A stretch of DNA of 64,000 nucleotides from Anas platyrhynchos (GCF_047663525.1 NC_092613.1:4551501-4615500); one strand, 5' to 3'; counted from the first letter of the stretch, positions 46,701 to 58,570 are shown. Notes: a model not told the origin generated them from the letters alone. Program-made: numbers and translations.

Positions 46701-49700
46701 ATGTGTTATACAGTTGTGCAAAAAAGCTTGGAAGATGGGAAACTATAAGTGAAATACATCTAAATCACACACCCTGGCAGTGAAATTTGAATGCTTTTAG
46801 CCAAGCAATTTTAGCTTGTTCTGAACAGTCAGAGATGGGAGAGAGATGCATTGTTTATTATCCAGTGTTTCAGCCTGCTGAAATTTAGGAGAGTTTAAAG
46901 TCATTGTTTTGGTTTGGTCTGCCCATGAAAACAATTAACTCTAGAGAATGATATAACCCCGACTGTCTAGGAAATCTTCATATTATGCTTAGAAAGTAAG
47001 TATGTTGCTACCATAACTATTTCACGTTCACTTACATTAGGAATCATCTGGAAAAAGTATCCTAGTTTCAGTGCAATCACCAGCATTATAGTTGCTCCAA
47101 TCATTGCTGCTAACTGAACAGAAATACTTTATTAGAGATGCCTTCCAGAAACATTTCCATACTTGTCCCCTCTACACAAGTAGGTATGCTCCATGTAACA
47201 GCACCCACTAGGAAAAATAACCAGGGGACAATTAACAAAGTCCACAGGTGTGCTGTAATGGATTATACAAATTGCAGAATACTCAAGTTTTCAGTAGATA
47301 TAAATTTGGCCTAAACGGACTATTCTTATGCACAAGAATGCAGGATTTTGATTTGATAACTTCATCTGAGAAATAAGATACTTCTCATGCAAGTCAGGCT
47401 TAGGAACAAGCTTTTTATTAAACAAAATTACTTCTGTGATGCAGTGAGTCATGTACAAATATTCAATTAAGAGGTATGATAAAAATATTATTATAAATTA
47501 TAATTATATTTTAAGCCCTCCTTAAAAATATTAACATCACAAAGTACTCGAAAGTTAGGAAGAAGTGGCAGAATTAAGGGTGCCTAAACAATTTTCCATT
47601 TGTCTTTTTGGACATATTAACTAAAATACAATTTCAAACTGTATGAAGACATCTTATTCTCCCTACAGAATTCTGGCTTCCTTCAGTAGACATCACATGC
47701 TGTAAATACCACATAATTACAGTACACAACATACACAGAGAGGGCATGTGAATTCATGTTGCAAGGGGAATATAACTTTACATCTCACCAATTGTCTGGG
47801 CGAAATGTCAGTCTACAATCAATATACAGTGATTTTAGATGAGTGTAGAAGCTTTACAAATCCAGCCCAGCTCACCTGTGTTCTTCCACCTGTCTTCTCT
47901 TGAATGACAGTTCCAGAAATAGCACAGCTGATAGCAAAGCTTTTGAAAAATGAGCTGCAAATATTGCATAGCCCCACGACTATTAGTTCCTGTAAAACAG
48001 AAATATAAGGAAGCAGAGAAAACCCCAAAATGAATGACTTACCTAAATAGAAGTGGCTTAACAAGAAGTATATTTCCTTCTGCTCACACTAGCTGGTTGC
48101 TCAGCCCAGAAAACCTTCTGGAAAACAAGGTCTCCCATGATGAAATGAGTTCTCTTAAAAGGTACAAAGTTTTCATAGCAGAGGATCTCATGGACCCAAG
48201 ACTCTAGTTGTTATTTATAAAGAAATCCACTTAGAACCCCACAGTTTCCAGGCTAACGCATGGCAAATTTCAGTACATCTGAACAAAATCTCTCGGACTC
48301 TCAGAGCAAAAGACTCTTGGAACAATCACTCTCGGCAGAGGACCCATACATTAGGACAGTAGCCACCTACAGAGAGCCATAGCAGCTCTGGCCATTTCCA
48401 ATTTCAGTTAATCACGTTGTGTGCTTTTATAAATCTCATGGATTCACAACAGCAATGGTCCTCCGGGTTCAGTAGCAGCAGTGTGTGTCTGCTGGCAGGC
48501 AGGTCATCCAAACCACTGAGGTTATGCCAAAGCCTCTTGCTAAAAGATGGCCAATAATGTGGATTTCATATATGTGCAGCAGCCACCCCTCTATAGGGAA
48601 GGGCAATGAGTTGCTACAAAACCATCAGGTGGCATATTCACTCCATCCTTGCATTTCTACCACTGTCAGGTAACTAGTGGCTTTACTAGCCTGAATTCAG
48701 CTTGCTCCTTAGCCTAGGAAGTATGTGCAGCTTTGTCCTCACCTGACTGCTGGAAATACTGTAGTTGTGAAGCGAAGCATACCTCTCTCCAATAAAGACA
48801 AGAAGGAAGCAGCTTACAATAGCAAGGGAGAAAGCAGGCATTATGATCTTGCTCAGGTTTGGTAAATCTGGCATTGTAGGAGGCAGAAGCCTACAGGATC
48901 AGAGAACAGGTAAGTTTAAACCTGGTCTGGGCTCTATGCACAAGCCATATGCAGGACCAACACCAGAGGCATCATCTAGCACCTTACAGGAGATGCTCTG
49001 AACATGTAAGACTCTTTGCTTCCACCTCACAAAAAATACAAATTTATTCTTTTGTGTCTAACAAAACCTGAATAAAGACTGTAGTTTGAATTCTGCATAT
49101 GTTCTGAGATGATGATGCAATTAAATCTCTTGGAGAATTATTCCTAAAACTGTCCTGCCCAGTAATAATCAGCCTGTCAGATTTCAAGAACAGACTGAAA
49201 CATCCTTTCGTATCTCAAAAGTATAACCCCATGAACAGGACAGATAACTAACCTCTGAGGAATCTTACTGACCACAGCACTACTAGATTCAGCGTAAACA
49301 TGAATGCGATTGGAAATAATGGTGCCTGTGATGATCTGGCGAAAAAAAAAAAAAAAAAAAAAAAACAAGAAATAGTATCAGGGATTATACAGCATTTGCT
49401 TCTGGTGCTGTACACCATAGATCTAAAGACAGTTAATCTTGAGGAGTGTTTAAAGGACTTAAGCACAGATTTTTTCAGTGTGTAAACATAACAGCATCCT
49501 GAAGTAATGTTAATGTATTTTTTTATAATAAAGTGTGTTATATTAATACTTCCTACCCATGTGCTAATGCCTACAGTGTAGTAATGTCTGACATATCCCA
49601 CATAAAACACGGACTTTTTTTCTTAGTCCAAATCATTCTTTTACTCCTATTAACCTTTCTGAACATTCAGAAATACTTTTTTTTTTTTTTTTTTTCTGAT

Positions 49701-52700
49701 AAAGAACTTGCTGTCTGTAATGTTATGCTCTGCCACAGGTGGTGTCCCACAGGCCCCTGTTGGGCAAGTGGCAAATGACTTCAACTCCAGTGTCAGCAAG
49801 GTGGGACTCTTGGTAGCTGCTTTTTCTATGGAATAAGCTATCTCTTAGATTTCTAGATTATCCATAAAAGTCAGAATTTTCATTTAAATAGAAAGCTTGG
49901 ATTAAAAAAAGCTCATCTTTTTTCCAGGAAAGAGAAAAGTGGAGAAAACAGCAGCAACAAATATTGCAGAATTTACAGCAAGAACTGCTTTTGAATGTCA
50001 CAAAGTTGAATATCCCTTTCCAACAATTCCAGACCAAAAAAGAAGCATAGTTAGATCAAGACTCTGAAGCTTCGAGTTCATGGTTCTAGTCTCTAATAAA
50101 GATAAGAATTAACATTCAGAGTCCTGAACTGGGATTCCATGGTGGTTTCATCCTATACACTGCTTTTTATTCATGTAGCAATTCACTGTGACTTGTTCTC
50201 ATGGCCTTTTGTGAGCAGGGATTATTTTCACAGTAGCTTATTTTCACAGGAAATAAATAAAAAGTAAGTAAAATAAAAAGTAAATAAAGTAAATAAAGCT
50301 TATTTTCACAGTAGCAGGGAAGAACGAAGAAGTTCATTGCTGAAATCCACCCCACAAATCAATGACAAAGGCTGTTTGTGGTAGTCAGCCCCACAACACC
50401 ATCTCAGACAGGTCATTCCTGAACTGTTCATTCAGTTATCACGATGGCATTATGGAGAACACTTACCAAGAGAAGTTCCATAGGAAATGCTATTGGATTA
50501 CGTTTATAAGTTATGCTGATGTATTTACTGATCCATAGCACGGGCAAGCTAAGTGAAAACAGCAATGTGCTGGTGGCATTAGCCTTTGGGAGAGCCCGGA
50601 AGTAATGAAATATATCCTGAAAAGGAATCATCATACAGAGGATCAGAGGCAGACACTCCAACTATTTTTATATTCTAGAAGATTGACACACATTGCCTGG
50701 ACAACTGAACCCATCCTTTTGGCTATGAAACTTATCTCCAGTGAGAGGAGAGAGATGCTAAGAGCAAAATATTATTTAAAATGAACTATTGGTATCCGCA
50801 GAGAAAAAGCTGCCACAAGTAACTCAGATCTAGTTTGATCCTTCCTCTCTCTTCTACACCACCTTTCTCTGACATTAGTAAAATAAATTAGGAAGACTTA
50901 GCATTAACTTGTCTTTGAGTCTGCTGCTTTTTTGTAAGACATGACAAAGACACCATGTGTCCAAAGGTTGCCCACAATGGTCAACTGAGGGAAAAAAAGT
51001 ACCTTTTCCTCTATGACATGCTCTGCTATGAATATAGACATGCTAAAAATTATAACGTTACATAAATAATTAAAGATACACACGGATTTTTCATCTTGCA
51101 TGTCGCACAATAATCTCCATACACTGTTCAAGACAACAGGAAGGAAAGTAAACCACAGCTGAGACTTGCACAGATATCCCTTAGCAACTGACTTATTCTG
51201 AAATTGCCTTCCATTTCTGCAACTGTTCTTTTTTTTTCTTTTTTTTTTTTCTTCCCTACAAGAAACATGCATTTCTTTGACTAATAATGAATTCACTTAC
51301 GCAGAAAATGTCTCGGGGGCCCTTATGGAAGTCAAGCATGACACCAAAGATAAAGATGAACTGGGATACAATGACGTGCAGTGCTGCTGCAGTGAGGTAA
51401 GCATCAACGAGAGTCTTTGGCAAATATTTTGTTACAGACCCCAGGCAGAAGCAGCCTAGCAGCAACTGTATGGAACAAACGAGAAGTGAGATGCAATATA
51501 ATTAGCTATGTCTAACCCGCCCTTCTTGTTTCTGTATTTGAAGAGCATGACTCTTCACTGCCATGCATGATGGATAGTTATTTGAACGTGCTATATTCAT
51601 TATGCACAATTAAGACACTGCCCAAACAAAACAGGAGTACTTTATATCAAGTGTGGGCAGTTATGTAGGACTACCTAAGGGTCTACATACTGGAGAACTG
51701 GTCAACACAAAGGATAATAGCTTACTTCACACATAGATGTATTTATCATCGACACATAAATCTGAACCTATCACATCTTCAGACATCCCGAGAGGAAGAG
51801 GCAGACCTTCACGTCCCAGTTTGTACAACTCAAATGTGCTGAGCTTAGTATTTGTGGTAAGAACATGCAAGCAGTTCCACTTCTCACATTTGTACAGAGA
51901 ACACACATAAGGATACATCGTTAAGGATATAAAATAGATTCATCTTCTACCTGAATGATGCCAGTCAAAAACGTTACTGATGCAGTAAGTGTCAAGGCCT
52001 CCATTTGATCTTCCGTAAGTGTAGGGTCTGAGAAATTGTCCACTGAACCATTAAAGGACAGAGTTTGGTTGAAATTAAAAGACTTCAGAATGTTTTTCAC
52101 CACCAGATTTAGGATGCTGAATGAGCCTGGGACCAACAGAACACAGAGAAGAAAATGGAACTGCATGAGATGTTGCAACAAGGATTCATCTTAAAAGCAC
52201 ACAGACATCTCTTCACCCCCCCATCAGTCTGTACAGTGTGAGACTGTCTATTTTCACTCATACATGTAATCTTATTCATATATATTTTAATGTTTCTGAA
52301 TAAGTACCTAAAGTTTCCAAAGTCCCATCCAAAAATTTCAGACTCCTACAATTTTACAAACAGCCTTTGTTTGATCAGATGCACAACAAAAAGATTTGAA
52401 TGTAGAGCACAAAAATGGATGCATTGCAATGAACTGCCATGAAATCACAGAATTACAGAATGGTTTGGGTTGGAAGGGACTTTAAAGATCATCTCATTCC
52501 AACCCCCTGCCACTGGCAGGGACACTTCCAAGTCCAAAAAATACAGTCAGTCTGAGAAAGAACTGCCAAAGAGGCCAGAACTCCATGCGTCTACTTTTTA
52601 TCATAAACACATCAACAGAATTTTAATAATCTGGTTTCTGAACAAATTAAAAATGTAAAACCATCAACAGCTCGGTCATAGCAAGAATCTACAAGACCCC

Positions 52701-53714
52701 CGGAGAAGACCAGGAGCTAAATCATGAATCACAGGCACATCCTGAGGGTAAATGGGAAGCTGCTTGTGCTGGCCCTTTACTTGATGTAGGAGACGCCTCC
52801 ATTGACATTCCAGCTGTCTCCTTTGCTGTGATGTCTGTGACACAGGAGCTGTGTCCTCAGGGGGACAGGGCGCCTCACGGCTGCGACTGGACTGACTTCC
52901 TGAAATTCTCACCACAGATCAGCTGCAGAGGGGTGGAACAATGAATTGAGAATCTCTGGCTCTGGATTCTCACCTAAATAACATCTGCATTTTAGATGAA
53001 ATAGATTAAGACATCCTGGTGGCTTTTTGAAGCAGTATTGAACACAATCTCTACGTCCTGTAGAAACATTTTGCAGTACAAAATAAACCTCACCTACTGA
53101 GATGTGATGCGAGGTCCCAAATATAACATATAGCATTGAGCAGCAGAACGTGGAAAGGAAGCAATTGAACATTGGCAGAGGTAACCTGGTCAGCCAAATT
53201 CCCAACAGCCCTAGAAAGCAAAAATGTAAGTATCTAACAGACCTGATTTTGCAAGGTGGATTTTAAAAACTGTGTTATGTTGTTTGCAATACAGGAAAAT
53301 GCTGTTATTAGTCTATATTTTGATTTAGTTTGAGGAAGACTTTATGAAAAGAGGCAGTGTCCTTTCCTTGAAATTACACTGTGTAATAGATTATAGAACA
53401 TACACCTGCTTGCAAATGTGCAAACAAGTAGGCTAATTATTTAGGGAACTTGTAAATTAAAGTTCCCACATAATCCGATGACATCTGGAAGAACAGAATT
53501 GACGTACAGGCGGTAGATTATGAAAAGGCTGACGTAGGAAAGGAAGCAGAAGTGTTTTTTTTCTCTCTGCCTACCTTGAGGAATCTGAAAAATCCCAATA
53601 TTTAGGCCTGCATGCAGGTCCCTCAAGATCCATTCTCTGAACTGATACGAAAAAAGCCAATTCAGGACAGGGAACATCTTGCGAATTAACTTTCTGAACC
53701 TTTCCTTGGAGAAT
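37704..53714 (-). CDS. SLC26A8: SLC26A8 (testis anion transporter 1) ortholog, N-terminus unresolved
   Basis: SLC26A8 is an SLC26-family anion transporter; in mammals it sits in the sperm annulus, works with CFTR and is needed for motility. Eighteen exons with mutually consistent phases encode 785 aa plus stop. The membrane domain runs from FPVLNWLFSYQFREWILRDL through the family motif YVIFGTSHHISVG, TFLTGIIQ, VDAYLTAAALHVIVSQFIFI, FPMELLL, ASLHNYSISSSQ, ICSSFFKSFAIS, GGRTQ, PTLWRQDKYH and GLVIALALAFFI. The STAS domain follows (VKIFQCCSSISF, HTIILDFSMVQYVD, ITVFIAGCHPSVIAVLEKND, LHDAVL), split by a variable insert. The first coding segment before KERFRKLIRK was not found. The tail is far shorter than the human acidic tail (human 970 aa). 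It lies between SRPK1 and MAPK14, as in human. Confidence 0.92.
38961..39139 (-). CDS. SLC26A8: SLC26A8 exon: end of STAS
   Basis: Encodes PSVIAVLEKNDFFVGSVTKR, then IFFLTLHDAVLAAVEKHQKP and a short diverged tail ending QAKHQK. Phase 1 to 0; donor GAAG|GTAGGA. Confidence 0.9.
39271..39325 (-). CDS. SLC26A8: SLC26A8 exon: STAS
   Basis: Encodes IIHMFCDTGITVFIAGCH plus one base; human has ILILIAGCH here. Phase 0 to 1; donor CACC|GTGAGT. Confidence 0.91.
39886..39975 (-). mobile_element. CR1 LINE 3' tail fragment (old)
   Basis: AGAATCACA repeats followed by GGCTGGAAGGAATCTGGAGA match the reverse complement of the CR1 3' end. The copy is clearly diverged and 5'-truncated to about 90 bp. CR1 is the dominant LINE of birds. 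Confidence 0.6.
40652..41011 (-). CDS. SLC26A8: SLC26A8 exon: STAS insert and second half
   Basis: 360-nt exon. It starts IPYTARLVKRSHTG, runs through a serine- and acid-rich insert, and ends with the conserved STAS strand HTIILDFSMVQYVDLQGSDL. Phase 0 to 0; donor AGAG|GTAAGC. Confidence 0.93.
42312..42446 (-). CDS. SLC26A8: SLC26A8 exon: STAS insert, part 1
   Basis: Encodes MDMKAVPLDQSEMRDLISDS, then the variable insert ending CDQPLPPPR, which aligns with human LEPLPR. The frame needs donor CTAGG|GTCAGC, a poor consensus. Phase 0 to 0. Confidence 0.85.
42526..42618 (-). CDS. SLC26A8: SLC26A8 exon: STAS part 1
   Basis: Encodes AMEIEGVKIFQCCSSISFAN, then MNNFKNYLLRE. Phase 0 to 0; acceptor CTTAAAG, donor CGAG|GTAAAT. 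Confidence 0.93.
43451..43520 (-). CDS. SLC26A8: SLC26A8 exon: linker into STAS
   Basis: Encodes MKMVELGQIPNTNIYRSLSV and YGA; human has LLLGQIPNTNIYRSINDYRE. Phase 2 to 0; acceptor TTTCAG, donor AGCT|GTAAGA. Confidence 0.9.
44739..44845 (-). CDS. SLC26A8: SLC26A8 exon: last membrane segment
   Basis: Encodes VIWLGTFAAVLRLGLDVGLV, then IALALAFFIIGIRSH, the end of the membrane domain. Phase 0 to 2; donor ACAG|GTACTT. Confidence 0.93.
45780..45875 (-). CDS. SLC26A8: SLC26A8 exon
   Basis: Encodes GVLAAIVVFNMLPFLQKFLD, then IPTLWRQDKYHL. Phase 0 to 0; donor ATTTA|GTAAGT. Confidence 0.94.
47036..47113 (-). CDS. SLC26A8: SLC26A8 exon
   Basis: Encodes LAAMIGATIMLVIALKLGYF and FQMIPN. The acceptor TTCAG|TTAGCAG was chosen because the next AG downstream would break the frame. 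Phase 0 to 0. Confidence 0.9.
47876..47989 (-). CDS. SLC26A8: SLC26A8 exon
   Basis: Encodes ELIVVGLCNICSSFFKSFAI, then SCAISGTVIQEKTGGRTQ, including the conserved GGRTQ. Phase 0 to 0; donor ACAG|GTGAGC. Confidence 0.94.
48743..48890 (-). CDS. SLC26A8: SLC26A8 exon
   Basis: Encodes LLPPTMPDLPNLSKIIMPAF, then SLAIVSCFLLVFIGERYASL and HNYSISSSQ. Phase 2 to 0; donor TCAG|GTGAGG. Confidence 0.93.
49253..49335 (-). CDS. SLC26A8: SLC26A8 exon
   Basis: Encodes IITGTIISNRIHVYAESSSA and VVSKIPQ plus two bases. Phase 0 to 2; donor AGAG|GTTAGT. Its acceptor follows a T-run (plus-strand A-run at about 49,341-49,365). Confidence 0.88.
50230..50312. repeat. AT-rich microsatellite flanked by a direct repeat
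   Basis: Runs of AAATAAA and AAGTAAA units lie between two copies of AGCTTATTTTCACAG about 65-70 bp apart. It looks like a local slippage duplication. Confidence 0.7.
50467..50616 (-). CDS. SLC26A8: SLC26A8 exon
   Basis: Encodes DIFHYFRALPKANATSTLLF, then SLSLPVLWISKYISITYKRN and PIAFPMELLL. Phase 0 to 0; acceptor TTTTCAG, donor CTTG|GTAAGT. Confidence 0.93.
51301..51465 (-). CDS. SLC26A8: SLC26A8 exon
   Basis: Encodes LLLGCFCLGSVTKYLPKTLV, then DAYLTAAALHVIVSQFIFIF and GVMLDFHKGPRDIFC. Phase 0 to 0; donor CTGC|GTAAGT. Confidence 0.93.
51951..52126 (-). CDS. SLC26A8: SLC26A8 exon with extracellular loop
   Basis: Encodes SFSILNLVVKNILKSFNFNQ, a loop with several N-glycosylation sequons (NQT, NGS, NFS), then LTLTASVTFLTGIIQ. 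Phase 1 to 0. Confidence 0.88.
52443..52530 (-). mobile_element. CR1 LINE 3' tail fragment
   Basis: Reverse complement of the CR1 3' end: ATCACAGAATTACAGAATGG, then TTTGGGTTGGAAGGGACTTT and the CCAACCCCCTGCCACTGGCA block. It is 5'-truncated to about 90 bp and keeps the family's terminal short repeats. It sits in an SLC26A8 intron and supports an avian or other sauropsid source. Confidence 0.88.
53094..53210 (-). CDS. SLC26A8: SLC26A8 exon: TM2/TM3 and family motif
   Basis: Encodes LLGIWLTRLPLPMFNCFLST, then FCCSMLYVIFGTSHHISVG; human has SLLARQLIPPLNIAYAAF and IYVIFGSCHQMSIG. Phase 1 to 1; donor GTAG|GTGAGG. Confidence 0.92.
53575..53714 (-). CDS. SLC26A8: SLC26A8 exon: start of membrane domain
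   Basis: Encodes FSKERFRKLIRKMFPVLNWL, then FSYQFREWILRDLHAGLNIG and IFQIPQ, matching human LRCVLTIFPFLEW...VQVPQG. Phase 2 to 1; acceptor TTTTCAG, donor CAAG|GTAGGC. Confidence 0.9.
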
Positions 53715-56700
53715 CTGAAAAGAAAATCAAATAAGCTGAGCGATATGCAATGCCTTTTACAACCTCCACGCTCTGCAGCCTTTTTGCATGACCTCACACT
53801 GTGCAGGCACAGAAGCCACGCTGCTACCGTCAGCTCTCCGCAGGCACCCTACGCTGCGAACCCACACCAGCATTAGCCTTCCCCAGATCCAGCTGGCGCA
53901 TAGCGTGAGTCCCACATAGGCACCCCTGTGCCTTTGCATTCCATTCGGATGAATCGCAAATAGTCCGTGTGCCATTCGTATGACACCCTGCCAGCGCCAC
54001 AGCACCGAACGCATCAATTACTTGACCTCATTAACACCGCGGAAAAATAGGAGGTGGTAATTTGATCGCTCCTATTCTGATCAAAAAAAAAAACAAACAA
54101 ACCCACAAACATACAAATGCTGCATCTGGAGGGAAAAAAAAAAAAAAGAAAAGCCTATCCCACATCCAAAAAAAAAAAAAAACAGTAACAAGTTTCCTGT
54201 ATTACATTACTTAGCACGGGGATACAAGCAGGACTTGACCTGGATGACTTATTTTGCCTACACAACTTTGAATCAAAATTTCCAGTAGGTAAACTCTGAC
54301 TAACCCCCGAGTCCTGTGCTCCTCCTTCCCCTTTTTAATCCCCTGGCCATATTGGTGATTTTCTACTTACAAACCAAATCTAAGCGATGCACAAGGCTTC
54401 TGCAACCTTGAGCAGTGGCTGGGGAGACTGAGCCCCAGAGAATATTACAGAGCTGAGTCCCTTCCCATCGTGTTATTGTCCAAGGTGCCCATATGCTGGG
54501 CTGCCCAGTGAATACAAAATAGAGAACAGAGAAAACACAAGAGATAGGGAAGTGGAAAAGAAACAGGGAAAACAGCATGAGGAAGCAAGAAAGACATGAT
54601 TCTGAAATGAGGAGTTGGGGGAGGGAATAAAGACATTTTCTTATTACGCAGCAAGTGCAGTGATAAAGTTTCCAATAATAACAGCCGTGACTTTAAAGTA
54701 TAATTCTTCTTTCAACATCTGGGCAAGACTTATTTTATTGCAGCAGGCATTTCTGGGTGGGCAGACTTAACTCTAGATCACGTCATAATTATACACAATT
54801 CAAGCCTTTCCAGCAAGTAATTTTGTTTTTCTGACTGCAGATCTTTATCCAATCTCCCTCTTAATTTTTTTATTTTTTTTTAATATATGAAAAGACAGTG
54901 CCGGGATGGATGGCTATTGCACAGTCTAAATGATCTCACTATTACAGAAATTAATCAATGGCACTTTTTCAAGGTGAAATGGAAAACTAGAAAGCTCAGA
55001 AGTGAGTCAAACTATGGTTCCATTTGCCTTCACTTACCACCAGGAAATTACAAAGGTTTAAGTAAAACAGGATCCACAGTTTTAGGCTGCAGTCGCCCAC
55101 GTTGCTGAGCTGATGTAAGAGCTGGCTATACAAAAAGAGGGAAGTCTGGCTCCCCTACTCTCCTTTTCCCTGTGTGTCCTGTCCCACCTGGCAGCAGCAA
55201 GCTGCTAGATTAGCTCACCACACCTTGTGGAACCTCACCCATAGCTAGACTTGAGTCTCAGGTCCTGTCACGGTCCCAAAATAACAGTCTGAGTTTCAGT
55301 ACACATTCAGTTTACATGCTGAAACAAAGCTCAGATAAATGATGAATCAGAGATTTTATATTTACTTTCTTATAAGGACTTTGTAGAGTAGACACAGTCA
55401 TAACCATTGACAGTCCTCTCCATATCCAAAGAGAGATTCAGTCAGAAAACCAAGAGCATTCACGGTCAAACAAAACTAAAAGGGACACTGATGAAAGGGC
55501 TTCCTATTTTTGATTTTATTTGCCTTGCTGGAAGAACACCAGGAATTCTCCTAAGTTGCCAACAAAGCCTGCCTTCTAGTGAGCCTACAGGGCTCCTCTG
55601 GCAGAAGAAATGCTTCTATCCCTGGTATAATGACCAAAAGAGAATTTTGGCAGATGGGAAAATCAGGCTGTGGAAGCATTAGTGCTGTATAGGCAGTACA
55701 TTTGCCTCATTCTCCTTGAATAATGTAGGACCATAGCTCCAAAATGATGCAAAAGCAGTTTGGTCAATCTCAGGCATACCATTATGCAACTTTCCATGTC
55801 CCCAGCTAAGAAGGAACAGAAAATGGGTCTTGAAATGTAAGAAATAGGAGCAAAGAAATTGCACAAATCAGAAAAAAAAAATAAAAAAAAAAATTGAAAG
55901 CTTGTGTCTGACAGGTGGACTGAGGGGACTACAACTATCAACAGTTTCCCTTTACAATGCATATATCCTTCACGTTATCGTAGTCCCGAAGTGAACAAAC
56001 ACTTCTGCAGATTGCAAATCAGCAGCTTTGGTAGTGGGGTGCTAAGCTGTTTGCGTGCTTTGGGTACGAGTTCTGTAACTGGGTGATCTGCTTCAGTTAT
56101 CAATCAGTTTGGTATTTTAATCAGAAGCTGTGGGAAAGTCAGCACCTCTTTTACATTTGGGATTGAAGAGTCTCCTCCATTTCTTTACCCCTGTCCATTT
56201 CATGGCATAGAGCTCACCTGCAATGTAGCCGTCTGTTCTGTTGAGGGGTTTGTGGTTCTCCATGCAAGCTGGAAGGCAGGTTTCTTTCCAAGAATGCTTC
56301 AAACTGCTTCTCTGTCTTAATTTTTTTGGGGGCCCTGTAAACTGCTGATTGCCTGCAAGTGCGGACAGTGTCATTGTCTAACTCCATGTTGTTTTTTTCT
56401 GATCACAATGAAAAACCGAGGAACAGCAAATACTGGAGACGACAATGAAAGCTCTCGTTCTTTGCAGTGAGACTGGAATAAAGAAACAAGGTGATTGACT
56501 GAAATATCTATTAAAACCAAAACCAACAAAAAGCATAATATGTCGTCAATCCACCCCAACATAATTCCCATGAAGATAACAGCAGGGATAAGCAAGGCTC
56601 TGGAGGCTGACACCCATGACAGACACGCTGCTTTTAATATCAAGCAAATCAATTCCCAGTTGTAGGAACACCAGGGCCTTCTGGAATTTGCCATATTCCT

Positions 56701-58469
56701 GCTCTGTAGGGAGGACCAGCCTGGATCCCCTCCATTATGTGATCCCAAAAGCAGGCCCGTGTTAAGGGAACTGAATGCAATCTCTCTCCATAAACCTACC
56801 ACAGCTAAGGAAACCATCTAAATTTTCCTTTTTTTTCCATGCTGGAGGAAAAAGGCTTAGTTTGAATCGTACAGAGAGCTGCTAAATCTGAGGGCACACA
56901 AATGCCGCAACTTGCTGTGTAAAATGGGTATCTGATACCCTTCAGGTTTTTAAATGCCCAAAACATCTGACTCACGTTCCTGAGCTTTTTAATATCTGGA
57001 AGGAGATCTGAATTCAATCACTATAACTCAGAGTAGGCAAGATGTGAGTTCCCAAAGCGCATACTGAGTAAGCAAAGGTCCAGTGCAAGAGCAGAGCTAA
57101 GATACTCTAAAGTTCTCATACTGACAGCTGAGGCAGAATAAAAATTCAAATCCAGAGCTACCAAGTGAAAGTACAGAGCCTACATACGAGAAAGGTGGTG
57201 GCAAGCAGGAACGTATTTTGTGGCTATGGGCAGAAGAAAGAAGGAAAAGAGGATGCACTGAGCGAGCAGTAAGTCTTGTCAGAATGCAGACTCACTTTAA
57301 AGTACCCAAACATAAAAAAAAAATAATAAAAAAATATCATTGGGATTTAAGCTTTCGCCTCATATTTCATTTCCTGAACTGCCAGGATCAGTTTGTACAG
57401 GTTTAGTACTTTGCATCATTGAGATATGTGACTTCTGATACAGCTCCAGGCACCCTGACACAGTATTTACTGTCTTGTAAGACATATCCACCAACACGTC
57501 CGCACACCCATCATCCTAAACCACAGAAACAGCTGGCTGTAGGCAAGTCTCAAACCATCTCCAGGGCACAATTTCTTCCTCTTTTTAAAGCGGAGATAAA
57601 TCAAGATCTTCCACAGATGAGTTTAGATCTTCCAAACCAGTACAAGCTCTCGAAGCCTTAGCTGTTTATGACATCTTTGAGCACCATCACCTTTTCAAGG
57701 TCAGGTAACGCAACAAACAAAACTAACAAGAAGCTAGAGATCACAAATTAAAGGTGTTAAACCCCTCAGCATGTTAGGAAGTAGTTACTTTTTAGATGCA
57801 AGCAAGGGTAAATGTTAAGTGTAGCTCATTCCTATTATTTAGACCTCTGTGAGGACTCCCAGCAGCAGAGGACAGTGTCCCACTCTGGTGGGCTGTGTGG
57901 ACAATCCTATTTTTGACACAGAAGCCAGTATTTTAAAAGTGGCCTTCCATATTCCATTCCCAATGTGCCCGTCTTGTCCTGCTAATAAGACTCAAGCCTG
58001 CAACTGCGCAGCAAGCGGCCCTAATCCCTAAACCCCACACTATTTATTTGCTGGGACGTCCTGTACTTACTACCTAGCGAAGACACTTTGGGCTCCACTT
58101 CAAACCCTGCTTAACCTGCAGCACTCGAGGGTTTCACTTGGTTTAAGTACATACTTGAAGCACATACGTATCTTTGGTACTGCCAGGCCTCTTACAGCGC
58201 TGGGAAATAGCGTGTTCTCCAAGCAGACACAGAAAGATAGGGAAATATATGGGGAAATCTGGGTGGATCAGCTTAGCTCTCTTCATCCCTGCTGGCGTGA
58301 AGCCCTCCTGAGGGAACAAAGTGTCCTCAGGAAGTTCACCAACGCTAATTAATTAATTAGAACCAACACACACAGCTCCAGAAGCACACGAGGTACACCT
58401 CGCAGGCCAACTCAGGCCCGCACAACTGCTGCTTTCACTCATTTTTTTCACACATTTTCCTTTATTTTC
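53715..58469. other. Region between resolved SLC26A8 exons and MAPK14
   Basis: It should contain the missing N-terminal exon(s), 5' UTR and promoter of SLC26A8. I tested donors near 54,366, 55,030, 55,213, 55,237 and 55,780; none gave an exon with the right phase and no stop. A CpG-containing patch lies at about 53,760-54,010. A-runs occur at about 54,130 and 54,170. Confidence 0.5.
56218..56263 (-). CDS. SLC26A8: Candidate first coding exon of SLC26A8
   Basis: On the minus strand an ATG opens MENHKPLNRTDGYIA plus one base, then a good donor GCAG|GTGAGC. It lies upstream of the resolved exons. It ends in phase 1 while the next resolved exon needs phase 2, so at least one more exon would be required between them. 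I did not find that exon. The frame is also open further upstream. Confidence 0.3.
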
Positions 58470-58530
58470 CCTCCAAGCGCCCCCTCGGGCTCCGTGACCC
58501 CACACAGGCGAGCGCACCACACGAGGCACC

Positions 58531-58570
58531 GCCTCGCTCCCCCCCCCCCGCCTCGCTCCCCCCCCCCCCG
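58531..58570. repeat. Tandem C-run duplication
   Basis: GCCTCGCT followed by 11-12 C occurs twice in succession, with a third partial copy after it. Confidence 0.88.

Larger units (their letters stand above)
37797..53574 (-). other. SLC26A8: SLC26A8 introns
   Basis: Introns between the listed exons. They hold two CR1 tails (about 39,886-39,975 and 52,443-52,530), an A-rich microsatellite-like patch at about 50,230-50,312, and several homopolymer runs. I see no nested gene. Confidence 0.75.

Noticed and set aside
53757-54017. Minus-strand open frame just upstream of the first resolved SLC26A8 exon
   Set aside because: It lacks a donor in the needed phase and does not resemble an SLC26 N-terminus.
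54980-55120. Acceptor-donor pair (GACTGCAG ... CTGGTG|GTAAGTG, minus strand) as the missing SLC26A8 exon
   Set aside because: It contains an in-frame stop in the phase left by the candidate first exon.
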